This document shows positions 37,996 through 48,519 of a stretch of 64,000 nucleotides of DNA, one piece after another (positions within the stretch are counted from its first letter, which is position 1; each line of letters begins with the position of its first letter). The position numbers and the translations under genes were made by a program. The stretch lies in assembly GCA_963680875.1 (NCBI GenBank), contig OY804580.1, positions 115,695,534-115,759,533 of the forward strand, written 5' to 3'. Origin of the DNA: Bathymodiolus brooksi (Eukaryota; Mollusca; Bivalvia; Mytilida; Modiolidae). Under the pieces are notes generated by a model. The model worked only from the letters and a program-made list of their open reading frames with translations, had not been told where the DNA came from and did not search any database.

Positions 37996-38497
37996 GTAAG
38001 TTACTATATTTTCTTCTCTTCAAACGGTAATGACGAAGCTTAGAACATTTATGACTTTTCTTGCGCCCATCAAAATAGTTAAGCCCCGTCACATTTTATT
38101 TAAGTGCTTGTTCCATGCCAGGGAAGTGAGTGGTCATTATATTTGTGTTAGAGGAATCTATTTTGTCTCTATAGACGGTTTGTGTATGTATTTTGGAACT
38201 ATTCCGACAGTAGTATTATTTTTGTTATTCATTTTATTTTATACGGAACACACAAGCCTCGTGTCCGAATATTGTTTGACAGTATATTATAGGAAAGAGG
38301 CTTAATGAATAATAATCTGTATCGACTGCCATACGGTGCAAGGTTTTGAAATTAATCGTTTTATTAGATTATTCTTGTCCGAAAGTAATTCTATTAAATA
38401 AATGTAATTGTCGACGGCCTTATTTTTCTAATGAAATGTTTTCATACATGTACATAGAAATAGTTGAGCGTTTGTCCTATACATGATTGTTTGTTTG
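37996..38497 (+). other. Remnant of the D1 5'-UTR intron
   Basis: Identical in layout to 55,218-55,719 (offset 17,222). Small open frames here, such as 38,030-38,305, have no recognisable homology and are kept in both copies only because the block was duplicated recently. Confidence 0.55.
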
Positions 38498-38630
38498 TTT
38501 GATGGTGCTTAGCGCCACTTACAACAATATTTCAGTTATATCGTGGCGGTCAGTTTTATTGGTGGAGGAAACCGGAGGACCCGGAGAAAACCACCGATCT
38601 GTCACAAGTCACTGACAAACTTTATCACAT
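38498..38630 (-). mobile_element. SINE tail, minus strand
   Basis: Shows tggtgcttagcgccacttac, ttattggtggaggaaaccgg and cacaagtcactgacaaactt, the reverse complement of the SINE tail. The tRNA-like head is missing; the sequence ends at atcacata, where it meets element E copy 5. Confidence 0.75.
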
Positions 38631-38635
38631 AAAAT

Positions 38636-38765
38636 ATGTATGTTTTGTAGATCGTTGTTTGTCCTTTTGTCCCTTTTCCTTTGGTCATTGTGTTGTCTGT
38701 TCTTCTTAGATTTACGGGTTCTGATTACCCCTTTGGTATCTTCAAATGCTTCTTATTAAAATGTT
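38636..38765 (+). mobile_element. Dispersed element E, copy 5 (3' half)
   Basis: Starts at tgtatgttttgtagatcg, then ggtcattgtgttgtctgttc, then ctgattacccctttggtatc. The 5' half is missing. Confidence 0.7.
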
Positions 38766-38769
38766 TTAT

Positions 38770-39480
38770 GTACTAATTATCGTGTTCGCCTCGAGTGAGT
38801 TCGATCTGTGATCGAGTCGAATCATAGGCTAAGCACAAAACATTAAAGTGTAAAAGGAAATATATGTTAACTCAGATTCAGGTTATTATGTAGGTGGAGA
38901 GGCATGGCCACCTCTGGACTTTTTGTTTTACCTAACTGGAAATATAAAGTTCGGATCTGCGTATTGGACAGGTACAAAGAAGACATCATCATCATATCAT
39001 AAAGCAATAACTTATGTCCAGTCTATTATAAGGCTCTAAATATTAGATGTATTTAACAGAACCATTCAAAATGTTGTCAATATGAACATGATCAACTAGT
39101 ATTAGGAAGTTGAACTTCATATATTTTAAGCTTTATGTTTTCTTTTATTGGAGCAACTGGAGTTTACCTAGCGACGTGTAGCAATTGAGATATTAAATTG
39201 GCATCAAATTGACATTTAAATAAGCGTATTCCACATATCATGTTGACGACAATACCACGTAGACGTAACAATAAAAACATGACGTTCTATGTATGGTTCC
39301 AGGGAAATAACTTAAGCATTGGCCGTTTTTTCACTGTCTTTATGCGTCAAAAGTGGAAAAAGTATCATTAAAACTATATAGTTCTTGGGGTAATAAAATG
39401 ACAAACCAAAATGTCGGAGCAATTCCAAATAAAAAAATCGGAGGAAGAGGCTAAATAGATACCCCTAACACAAATACACG
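38770..39480. other. Intergenic, nothing recognised
   Basis: AT-rich, no gene or repeat identified. Confidence 0.4.
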
Positions 39481-39545
39481 ACCGGCCCTCTTTCCTGACA
39501 TGATATCGGTAGTTCAATGAAAAAAGATGGCAGAGTTAACTTAGA

Positions 39546-40509
39546 TTGATGGGCCCAAAACACTCTCTCATAGTCAAGATTCTGTCTGCAGTAAAAGAGG
39601 GACAACAGAAATATTGTGAAACTGTTTACTCGCGTAGTGGCATAAATCACATGTGGATTTTGAAAAACTCTAAAGATCTTTTGGATAACCTGAAATCAAG
39701 ATCTTTCTCTCAGGTATCCTCCATCAAAACCTTTGATTTTTCAACTCTATATACCACCCTACCGCATAACAAATTAAAAACCCGCTTAAAAGAAACAATT
39801 CATAAAGCTTTTAGTCATAGAAACTATGGCTCAAAATTTGTTGTGTTAGGCTACAATTCCACATATTTTTCAAACAAAATTCATAAAGGTAAAACATGCT
39901 ACTCCGAGGAACAAGTGATCAGTATGCTGGAGTTCCTCATCGATAACATATTTGTCTCCTTTGGAGGGACACTGTTTCAGCAGGTCGTCGGCATACCAAT
40001 GGCTACGAATTGTGCCCCTTCTCTAGCCGATTTATTTTTATACTCATATGAGTCGGAGTTTCTTCAAAAGCTTGTAAAAGATAAGAAGATTCATGAAGCT
40101 GGAAGTTAAAGAGACCACCGATACAGCTTCGTCCGCATCATTTTTGGACTTATACCTCGAATTTGACGACAGTGGTCAACTCAGTACTAAAATTTATGAT
40201 AAGCGGGACGACTTCAATTTTAAAATCATAAATTTTCCAAATATGTGCAGCAATATACCAGCTTCTCCTGCATATGGTGTTTACATCTCGCAATTGATTC
40301 GCTATGCAAGGGGCAGTAGCAATTATTCTGATTTCCTGAAACGTCATCTTCATCTGAGAAACAGGCTACTGGACCAGGGCTATAAAAAGATTCGCCTTAT
40401 TCGATCTCTTAAAAAGTTTATATTCCGATACCAATATCTTGTCGAAATATATTCCGTCTCTGCAGAAAAAATTATAAGCGATGCATTTTCATATAGTGAA
40501 AATGTATAA
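39546..40509 (+). pseudogene. Reverse transcriptase, probably Penelope-like, with the catalytic YxDD region deleted
   Basis: Two frames join at about 40,093. The first (39,546-40,109) has the RT motif A region KTFDFSTLYTTLPHNK and motif B region GIPMATNCAPSLADLF. The second (40,093-40,509) resumes with KLEVKETTDTASSASFLDLY and runs through the thumb-like C-terminal part to YSENV. The YxDD box expected between them is absent and the frame changes, so an internal deletion removed the active site. The first frame begins with a non-ATG codon and no clear start is visible, so the 5' end is also incomplete. Subclass assignment to Penelope-like elements rests on motif appearance and is less certain than RT identity. 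There is no sign that the host uses it. Confidence 0.8.
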
Positions 40510-40866
40510 AGATAAAGAGTCAAATATGTCAAGAATTTTTTTTGTCAATGTGTGACGTAAAAATATTTTTGACATTTACGTCACCGAATACGGTACTGCT
40601 TTGACAACTATTTTACCTATTTTGTTCCTGTATTTAAATACTGTTACAGTGACAGCCGGAACCTTTGAACCGTAATGAGAGCGGGAGGTTTGGCGCCTTA
40701 AAATCTGATTCAACCCACCATTTCTTTAGAAATGCCTGTACCAAGTCAGGGTCATTACGGTTTTCACAGTTTTCCGGTTGTTGACTGATTTTGTCTGTTT
40801 ATATAATTATGAGTTTTGACTTTCCCTTTGTAAGATTGTTCGGAGTTCGGTAATTTTGTTATTACC
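40510..40866 (+). mobile_element. 3' UTR and terminus of the Penelope-like element
   Basis: Contains gtgacagccggaacctttga, aacccaccatttctttagaa and tcattacggttttcacagtt and ends in the hairpin GGTAATTTTGTTATTACC (40,849-40,866). The same terminus is found in inverted orientation at 37,194, 49,428, 51,229, 52,231 and 54,416. Confidence 0.75.
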
Positions 40867-41384
40867 TTTATATAGTCAAAAGATGCGATGGTATTATATT
40901 CCGCATTGTATTTATGAATTTAATAAGTCAATATGGCGGCTCGTTGAAAACACCATAGCTCCGACATGTTGATTGTGAATTTTACGCAAGTTCTAAGCAA
41001 AGTACGAACTCTATAATACATAAAAATTCATCAGAATTTATCAGGTTTTTGTGTTATGGGCTCTACATTCACATACTAATGGATGTCTTTGACCTTTCAA
41101 GCTGTCAGTATTTGTACTATAGATAAGTTAACATGACCTTATAACATCTGGATGATTCATCCGTTGTGCAGAAGATGTTCACACGGATATTGTGGTTAGC
41201 ATACACTAGTTGCTAGAAACGGATGAAAGTAAACATAAAATATAAGTGCAAACATACTTTTCGTACTTATCTTATTAAATTGTAAAAACATAAGACATTC
41301 AGTTGAATAATACTACTTTATAATGCCTTTAAATGAAATATAAATATCTTATGAAATCAGCATGCAAGGTAATGACAGTTGACT

Positions 41385-41385
<1 letters not shown>
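40867..41385. other. Intergenic, nothing recognised
   Basis: AT-rich sequence; no gene or repeat identified. Confidence 0.4.

Positions 41386-41447
<62 letters not shown>
41386..41447. repeat. (GATT)n microsatellite
   Basis: About 15 perfect tetranucleotide repeats. Confidence 0.97.
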
Positions 41448-41448
<1 letters not shown>

Positions 41449-41609
41449 GATTAAAATCAAATAAAAGTATGTCATCTATATACACTAGAGGAACAAATTT
41501 ACAAACACTATATCATGTAGATAATACGTTGGTACTGGGGTTGTTTTCTGAACGGATGAGCAATTTTGCTGCTTCAATTAAATAAACGTTAGAGAAAACA
41601 GAAAGGGCA

Positions 41610-41765
41610 ATCAAGAATGGACAATCCAGAGAAACTGACAACATTGGGTACACAAGAAAGAGGGTGAAGACAAACAAAACAAAAACACAACACAGAAAAC
41701 TAAAACGATGACCAACACGGACCCAGGTGCCCGCGAAGGGTAAGCATTTTCTGCCTCTCATAAGA
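41610..41765 (-). mobile_element. Dispersed element E, copy 6 (degenerate, reverse)
   Basis: cacagaaaactaaaacgatg, accaacacggacccaggtgc and gcgaagggtaagcattttct are reverse-complement landmarks of E. Confidence 0.55.
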
Positions 41766-41779
41766 CCACCGCCATGCTA

Positions 41780-42500
41780 TTCATATAGTCAAGACGTGTT
41801 GGACACCACTATGCACAACCAAACAGAAATAACATGCATAAAACATGAGTTCTCCTACAAACAACTGGGGTAAAGACGAACCAAACATCGATTGTTTCAT
41901 GCAGACAATAAGGATAGGACGGACACATATGCTCGATAACCAACGTACCATCAAGGATCACTCCTTCCAAAATATTGCTCACTTGGGAACTGATTAAAAG
42001 TTGTCTTTTATGTGAATAAGGACTGTGATAGTGTTTATACACGGGGCACAATTTTACGTCCCACACGAAGGACTAGTTGTGTATTTGGGTAGTCTTCCAC
42101 ATCCAGCAGATGCACCTATCGAACAGAGGAGAAATGTTCAATGTTTGTACCTTGCATATCCCTCGTGTGTCAGTATCTGAGTTAGCGATTGTTGTATAGC
42201 GTCATGCAATCAATTATTCAGATATATCATGGCGATAACAAGTTGTCTCAGAAAGGTATGTGTAAGAGAAAGCGTAATCTACAGATTGTTCCCGTTGTTT
42301 TGAATAGGCAAAATACACAACATTTCAAATTTATCTTATTTTATTTTATGAATTTCAAAATCTCGGGCATCCATTGACGACGTTAGAGGCACAATCAGTT
42401 TCTGTCAACAAGTCAATATATTTCGTATAATATACAATTGTGCTCCATTCAGAAATCACTGAACAATAAAATAAATTAAGAATAGAATAACGTAAATTCA
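41780..42500. other. Intergenic, distal upstream of LPMO copy B
   Basis: No gene or repeat identified. The short open frames here have no recognisable similarity. Confidence 0.4.
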
Positions 42501-42522
42501 ACTTCTGTTTCAATTGATGATA

Positions 42523-42828
42523 ACGTCATATGTAGGTTCTGACGTTTGTTTGGGTGCTGGGTTTTTAATTTTTGTCCACCTCCCCCTCAAAGAATTAAAT
42601 GTTTGACATAAGCGACCTCACAGCTAACAAAAGTTGAATGAATTTAAATAGTTTGATTTATTGATACATACATGTGTTACTCTGCAATTATAGCATTTAC
42701 TTATCTAAAAGTCAACACTTTAATCTAATGTATTTATCATGTTATCCGGAACCTTTACTATAAATAAGGAACCATCTGAACCATTGTATACAAACAGAAA
42801 CACGTGGAGCTTTGACAAAGCAAAATAA
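42523..42828 (+). promoter_or_regulatory. Promoter and non-coding exon 1 of LPMO copy B
   Basis: TATA core tataaata at 42,759-42,766 within TTTACTATAAATAAGG, then a leader with tgtatacaaacagaaacacg and a splice donor (aaaataa|gtaagtac) at 42,829. The acceptor is ctttcag at 43,697-43,703, twelve bases before the ATG, giving an 875-nt leader intron. A CRE-like acgtca is at 42,523-42,528, 231 bp upstream of the TATA box. The layout is shared with copy A and the orphan promoters D1 and D2. Confidence 0.75.
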
Positions 42829-43344
42829 GTAAGTACGATATTTTTAGATTAATACTTTTACAAAACAATGTAATATTATTTTGCTAATTATTCAGTTAGT
42901 CCATTCACTATCAAATGTAGTTTAACATTTTATAATACACTAATTATTCATGATTCTGAATTATTTTTCAAATGCATATTATATATTAAGCATGTAGACT
43001 CTTTTGAAACTGAGTGATAAAATGATGATATCTACCATTGATGACTATCGTTGGGCCGTTATATTTGGAGTATTTATAGCCAAGTCCACTCAGTAGTCAG
43101 TACTGACATGCTTTATTAGATATATTTATTATTGAAATTAGGAATTCCAAAATAATGTAGTTATTATTAAAATTACGGTTCTCAAGCCGATTTTGTCTAA
43201 CTCGCTTAGGACATTTGAGTTACTTGTTCCCAAAGATTTCAAATTTTCAAATTGTATTTGGCTTTGCAATCTTTTCGCTTTGATGAAGTTTATTCCAAAT
43301 ACGAGTTAGCTGAATTAGATATCTACGTTTTCATTATCCCAATA

Positions 43345-43545
43345 CATGTTGCTGGATCTGCCTACCCTTCCGGAGCATTCGATATTTCATCCACGTTTGA
43401 GTGGCGTTCTTATTGCTACATCTTTACTTTTCTGTGTAGTATTTGATCAACCATTGTTTGTCCTATTATCCTGCGTCTTCTGGAAATTGTCTTTTCTGGC
43501 CTTTTTCGACTTACGTCTTCGTATCTTCAAATCTTTTCTTGCTGA
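43345..43545 (+). mobile_element. Dispersed element E, copy 7, in the 5'-UTR intron of LPMO copy B
   Basis: ctgcctacccttccggagca, tttactttt, ctgtgtagtatttgatcaac and cgacttacgtcttcgtatct are diverged E landmarks in the right order. Together with copies 2 to 4, this puts E inside introns of both intact LPMO genes. Confidence 0.6.
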
Positions 43546-43715
43546 ATATCAAAACAAACTCTATATTAAACAGGTAAATTGTTTTTATTAAAAATGAATA
43601 CATCTATCATATTTGGCTGATATTACCATGAATATTCAATAGGCATTGTATATGTTATTGTAGTTGAGGTCTGATGTAATACCTATTACACTATTACTTT
43701 CAGAACACTTACAAG

Positions 43716-45650
43716 ATGATACTGAAGACTGTCACGTTTGCTACTTTGATTGCCTTTGCACTTGGGCATGGAAGACTTATCTCCCCTCCTGGAAGATCTT
43801 CAATGTGGAGATATGGCTACAATACTCCAACAAACTACGATGACAACCAGATGTTCTGTGGTGGATTTTATGTAAGTTTTATTCTTAAATTTACTAGAGA
43901 TTTTTTGAAATCAACAAAATAAAATGAAAAAAAAAAAAATAATAGACACCATCATTATAATTATTTGATATTTTATCATTATCGCAAGATCTGAGGTTTC
44001 AAACATGTAGTACTTATTTTTATATAACCATGTCCTAACATTATCCAATTCAATATTTCTTCCCAAGGTAAATGGATTATTTTTTGTATTCTCACTGGAC
44101 GATTTGAATAAATGAATAAGTTATTAACTTTCTTTATGGAAATTTGTATATGTGTGCTAGGGATATCGATTATGCTTCTTTTTGAAGATTTATTGGAATT
44201 GTTCTGGCGAAGGTGTATTTTTTGGTTTCAAGTTTATTAGTACATGGCGAATTTAAGATGGGAGACAAGTATGGAGCGCTTTGTCTAACTCCTGATTTTG
44301 TTGAATTTCGTGTTTTCCGATCTTTTGCTACGTGCTTAATTTCTGTGTTTTGCTAATTATGATTTGTCTATTCAGATTGTGGTTTGTTTTACTTTCTCCC
44401 CAATGCCGTAAGGAAATGTAGATACGCAATAATCAAATTTGAATACTGATGATAAACAACAGTTTGATTTAATTATAGAAACAATGGACAGTAAATGGTG
44501 GAAAATGTGGAGTGTGTGGCGATCCATGGGATGGCGCACGTGAAAACGAGGCTGGTGGAAAATATGCAACTGGTACAATTGTAGGAAAATATACATCCGG
44601 TCAAAAAATTAGTGTTAAAGTACAGATAACTGCTACACATCGAGGGTATTTTGAATTCCGTCTTTGTCCTGTCAACAGTCCACATCAATCAGCGACACAA
44701 GCATGCTTAGACAGACATATACTTCGGCAAACAAATGGGCAGACAAAATTTTATGAACCAGGATCTGTTGGATCATATACTGTAGATCTTGTATTACCGC
44801 AGGGGCTAGTGTGCAATCAGTGTGTTCTTCAGTGGAAATGGAATACAGGTGAGAGAAACTAATCTATCAATTGTTAAGTACATTGTACATATAGCAAATC
44901 TAATTATTGAGAGAAACACCATTTATCAGTGAACACAACATAAAGCACATCCACATAAGAAACAAAGACACATATAGAATAAGGCAGAACCGGGAAAGCA
45001 CAATTCCGAAACAAAAAGATTGCCACACAACATACTTCTCTCCTATAAATCAACTTATTTCAAAATAATAAAAAGGAACAACATTTTCTACAGCTATTCT
45101 ATATAGGTATTTAATACAATCATAGCCCATACATAAAACATGATTTGACAGTATATGTAAAAATGAAACTCCAAAATGAATATCAAATCGAGAAATATGA
45201 TCCCCATGTCCGACATCTGATGTTTATATAAGTATATAAGATTTGCAAGTTGAATACGTATAATTGTAGAAATTTACGATCTTAAGATAAATGAACTACA
45301 CGTGTTTGTCAATAATACATTTCTTTCATATGGAAATATTATAAGACATTGAATATAAATGTATTATTTCAGGAAATTCATACAATTGCGACAACAATCA
45401 CAACTGCTGTGTGGGATGTGGACCACAAGAACAGTTCTATGGTTGTGCTGACATAGCTATAACATCATCAGGGTCTCATTATTATCATCCAGCCCAACAA
45501 CAAGGACAAGGTCAATCTGCTACCGTATGTAAAGCTACACCAATGTTTAAAGCGCGATATCCTTATGCAGATCGATATTGCAGTATACAGTGCAGTCAAA
45601 ACAAGTGTCCACCCAACACATACTGTACTGATGCCTGTAGGAGAATGTGA
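43716..45650 (+). CDS. AA15-type lytic polysaccharide monooxygenase, copy B (3 coding exons, 267 aa)
   Basis: Coding exons are 43,716-43,871, 44,479-44,848 and 45,373-45,650 (156 + 370 + 278 nt). Introns are GT-AG in phases 0 and 1, exactly as in copy A, and the joined frame is intact to TGA. Signal peptide is 1-17, with His18 as mature N terminus (HGRLISPPGRSSMWRYGY). The second brace histidine is His106 (TATHRGYFEF) and a Phe-Tyr pair follows at 197-198. Cysteines such as NCCVGCGPQ are shared with copy A. Last-exon length differs by 51 nt (17 codons), confined to the linker: copy B has a short His/Gln-rich linker (SGSHYYHPAQQQGQGQ). The C-terminal Cys spacing C-x3-C-x4-C-x5-C-x3-C is unchanged. 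Predicted role: secreted copper enzyme cleaving chitin or cellulose; substrate unknown. ATG 43,716 follows a splice acceptor directly. Confidence 0.9.
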
Positions 45651-45844
45651 TTTATATAAACTTTGTTTCTGTTGCGTTCAACGTATGTTTTATACTCACA
45701 CAGAACTTTATTTTATGTTTTAATCATTTATTGATATATTTTGGATGATTTCTATTTTTGAATAATTTTCTTTTTATATTTTTATTCATTTTCTTATGTA
45801 TGCTTTTAATGATGCCTTTGCATAATTTATGTTCATTTTTTTAT

Positions 45845-45850
45845 AATAAA
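45845..45850 (+). terminator. Candidate polyadenylation signal of LPMO copy B
   Basis: AATAAA about 195 nt after the stop codon, in a T-rich 3' flank. Confidence 0.5.
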
Positions 45851-46064
45851 AATATTAAAACTCGTTTTATCTTTTATTATTTCGTACATCAAGCTATGTG
45901 TATGCAATCATTTTATTATAACAATATTTCTAATATTTAGCTTACAGTCCTTTGAACACTCAACATTCTCCTCTTTTAAAAGTTACCAATTAGCGCCACT
46001 AATAATCAAATATCAAGTCAAGTCGTTCGTACAATAGTCAAAATGCCTATTATATAATGGTTAT

Positions 46065-46305
46065 TCTTGTCACCGGGTTTGTAACTAGATTAACACGACA
46101 GGTGCCACTAGTGGAGCAGGAACTGTTTACCCTTCCGGAACACCAGAGTTTTAGTGGGTTTCGTGTTACTCGATCTTTAGTTTTTTGTGTATGTTTTGTA
46201 GATCGTTTTATCCGTTTGTTCTTTTTATTTAGACCATTGTGTTGTCTGTTCTTCTTCGATTTACGAATTCCGATTACCCTTTTGATATTTTGAAGCTCTT
46301 CTCGT
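46065..46305 (+). mobile_element. Dispersed element E, copy 8
   Basis: A nearly complete copy useful as a reference: ttaacacgacaggtgccact, tacccttccggaacaccaga, gtgttactcgatctttagtt, accattgtgttgtctgttct and ttccgattacccttttgata. The cgtgttactcgatctttag part corresponds to the 32-bp array unit, and the ccattgtgttgtctgttctt part to the 27-bp array unit. Confidence 0.8.
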
Positions 46306-46799
46306 AAAATGTTAATAACTTACTGACTTGCGAACTAATATTCAGGTAAAGAAAAAGATACACATTTATAAAAGAATTAAACCAACAAAGTTTGGACAGT
46401 CCGAAGTTCAACAACAACCCGGATGTGAACTTATGTTTCAGTTTGTCCTGCTAAACTATTGTAACCAGTTGTGTTTTTAATCGGATATCATAATACTCAA
46501 ATATACACATGAAATATAATTTCTAACAAGCAAATTTCCTCTCTAAAAAGTGGTGTAATATTTAAGAACTTTAATATAACCATTTACACAAAAAACCTTA
46601 ATGTACACCACAATATCCATCCTACATATATCTGCGAGTGAGATTGAGTATTTCCGCGGTTTTACATCTACTATCACGCAATTACCATATCCATCATGAA
46701 ACTAAATTGTTTAAAACTAGTCCTAGGTACAAGTGCTAAACCCGGAGCAATTCATAGCGCCACCAAGTGATAGATAGTGGGTATTCTCCCGAAAAAGAG

Positions 46800-46980
46800 T
46801 TGTCAGGTTTGCAACAAGAGTAACACGACGGGTGCCACTAGTGGGGCTCGATATTTAGTGTTCTTGGTAGTGTTTGTAGATCGTTGTTTGTCCATTTCTT
46901 TTGGCCATTATGTTGTCTGTTCTTCTTCGATTTACGGATTCTGATTAACCCTTTGGTACCTTCAAAATCTTCTTATGCAG
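46800..46980 (+). mobile_element. Dispersed element E, copy 9 (forward, left of the RT fragment)
   Basis: gagtaacacgacgggtgcca through ggccattatgttgtctgttc to aaccctttggtaccttcaaa. It abuts the Penelope-like fragment at 46,981. Confidence 0.75.
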
Positions 46981-47615
46981 GTAATGCGGAAAAAATGATT
47001 GTTGATCAGAGTGTCTAATGCAATTAATTCATACTGCTTTATAAATCCTAAATTTCTAAGTGACTGCTCTTTCATTTGCTCAACCTTATATAGGTTTGTA
47101 TAAATCTCTAGAAAATCAGGACAGATTTGTCTCCAATAAAACTCAAAGTCAAATATTAAAAAGTTTTCCACTATATCATTTGAATACCCCCGTTTCCGTA
47201 AATGGTCTTTAATTTCATTTCGTCTAATTTGATAGTCATTCTCGTTCGAACAAATCCTCTTGTCTCTAACACACAATCCATACGGAATTGCATTTTTGAC
47301 TGAATTGGGGTGGCTTGAAGTGACATGTAAGTACATGTGTTTGTCTGTGTCTTTGCTGAAAAGATCCGTTTTATTGTGTCCATTGTTAATTGAAACGTTA
47401 ACATCCAAAAATTCAATTTGTGCGTTTGAAAAGCGTAATTCTATTTTTATTCTAGAGTGAAGCGAATTTGTGAAGTTATGAAATTCATGAAGTTTATCAA
47501 ATTCGTGTTCCCATATCCCCCAAATATCATCAACATATCGCCAGTATTGTGCTGGTAAATACTCACTCTTCTGAAATAATTTATTTTCCCAATCTCCCAA
47601 GAACGTACATTTGAA
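46981..47615 (-). pseudogene. Penelope-like reverse transcriptase fragment with YVDD
   Basis: The minus-strand frame (47,738-46,962) carries PAQYWRYVDDIWGIWEH, with the RT catalytic YVDD at 47,537-47,526. KIELRFSNAQIEFLDV and NAIPYGLCVRDKRICS follow, typical of the palm and thumb of Penelope-like RTs. RT motifs A and B are missing upstream, where the frame runs directly into element E sequence, and the 3' end also meets element E. No GIY-YIG endonuclease domain is visible. It differs clearly from the RT at 39,546-40,509, so the window holds two RT lineages. A dead fragment. Confidence 0.8.
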
Positions 47616-47785
47616 GATACCAAATGGGAAATCAGAAACCGCATATCGAAGGACAAACAGTACAAGCACTAAACAAAAGGCAGAAAATAACAAGCAATAG
47701 TCTACACAGTAAACAAAAGATTTAGCAAAACAAACCACTGGGATTGAATTTAACTCCTAATCCACATGTGGCACCCGTCGTGTCC
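47616..47785 (-). mobile_element. Dispersed element E, copy 10 (reverse, right of the RT fragment)
   Basis: Reverse-complement landmarks are ccaaatgggaaatcagaaac, ggacaaacagtacaagcac, tctacacagtaaac and tggcacccgtcgtgtc. It forms an inverted pair with copy 9 around the RT fragment. Confidence 0.7.
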
Positions 47786-47839
47786 CATAATTAAATCACA
47801 ATTGCACACCATTTTAATAAACGCGTAGATATATAATGT

Positions 47840-47930
47840 ATATGTATGTTTTGTTGATCGTTGTTTGTCCTTTTGTATTTTTTCTTTTGGCCATTGTGTT
47901 GCCCCTTTGGTATCTTCAAAGTCTTCTGAG
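47840..47930 (+). mobile_element. Dispersed element E, copy 11 (3' half, internally deleted)
   Basis: tgtatgttttgttgatcgtt, tttggccattgtgttg, then directly cccctttggtatcttcaaag. The middle cttcttcgatttacg part is missing. Confidence 0.7.
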
Positions 47931-48289
47931 ACGCGTTTTGAAATACGCATCAAGTACGTAGGCTTTAGGGTAAAATAGATAAAAAGAATGGCAGCAATAA
48001 ACCCAAAGGTATTCAATAGGACAACCAAAATCGGATATGTTTACTTATACATGACGAGATTTACCATAGTCTTAGTTTTGATCATAATTACAGCATTGAA
48101 AATGTCAAACATAAATATATCCAATAAACCATGTCAGTATTGAAGCTCTGAATACTTTGCTTTTAGCAATTTCTTTACAACCATTGTTTCTGTGATGGTG
48201 TCCAATCTGTATTTTACTTATGTTATCAGTGTTTATTTACGTATACTGGTGTCCAATGCAATTTCAATATCAGGTGATTTTGTTGTTGT

Positions 48290-48515
48290 TTAAGAGTAAC
48301 ACGAAGAGTGTCACTACTGGAGATGAAATTGCCAGCTATCCTCTGAGTTCAGCCCCGATTTTTGATGGATTCGTGTTGATCAATTTTTAAGTTTCTGCAT
48401 AGTGTTTTGTAGATAATTATTTGCTATTTTGTGCTTTTTTGTTTGATCATTGTTTTGTCTGTCCTTCTATTTACGGCTTTAGCTTACCATTTTGGTATCG
48501 TCAAACTTTCCTTGT
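48290..48515 (+). mobile_element. Dispersed element E, copy 12 (diverged)
   Basis: gagtaacacgaagagtgtca, gagttcagccccgatttttg, agtgttttgtagataattat, atcattgttttgtctgtcct and accattttggtatcgtcaaa occur in the E order. Confidence 0.65.
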
Positions 48516-48519
48516 GTTA

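Noticed and set aside
38030..38305. 91-codon ORF, also at 55,252-55,527
   Set aside because: Lies in the LPMO-type leader intron. It is kept in two copies only because the whole 1.9-kb block was duplicated; no recognisable domain.
41809..43591. Several short ORFs upstream of LPMO copy B
   Set aside because: No domain, no splice support and no conservation with the other LPMO loci. Two overlap element E copy 7.
44440..44470. Hammerhead ribozyme core (ctgatga), which some Penelope-like elements carry
   Set aside because: The isolated ctgatga here lies in an LPMO intron and lacks a stem II followed by GAAA. I found no complete hammerhead in the RT termini or element E.
47750..48028. 92-codon minus-strand ORF next to the RT fragment
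   Set aside because: Mostly covers element E copy 11 in antisense; no recognised domain.
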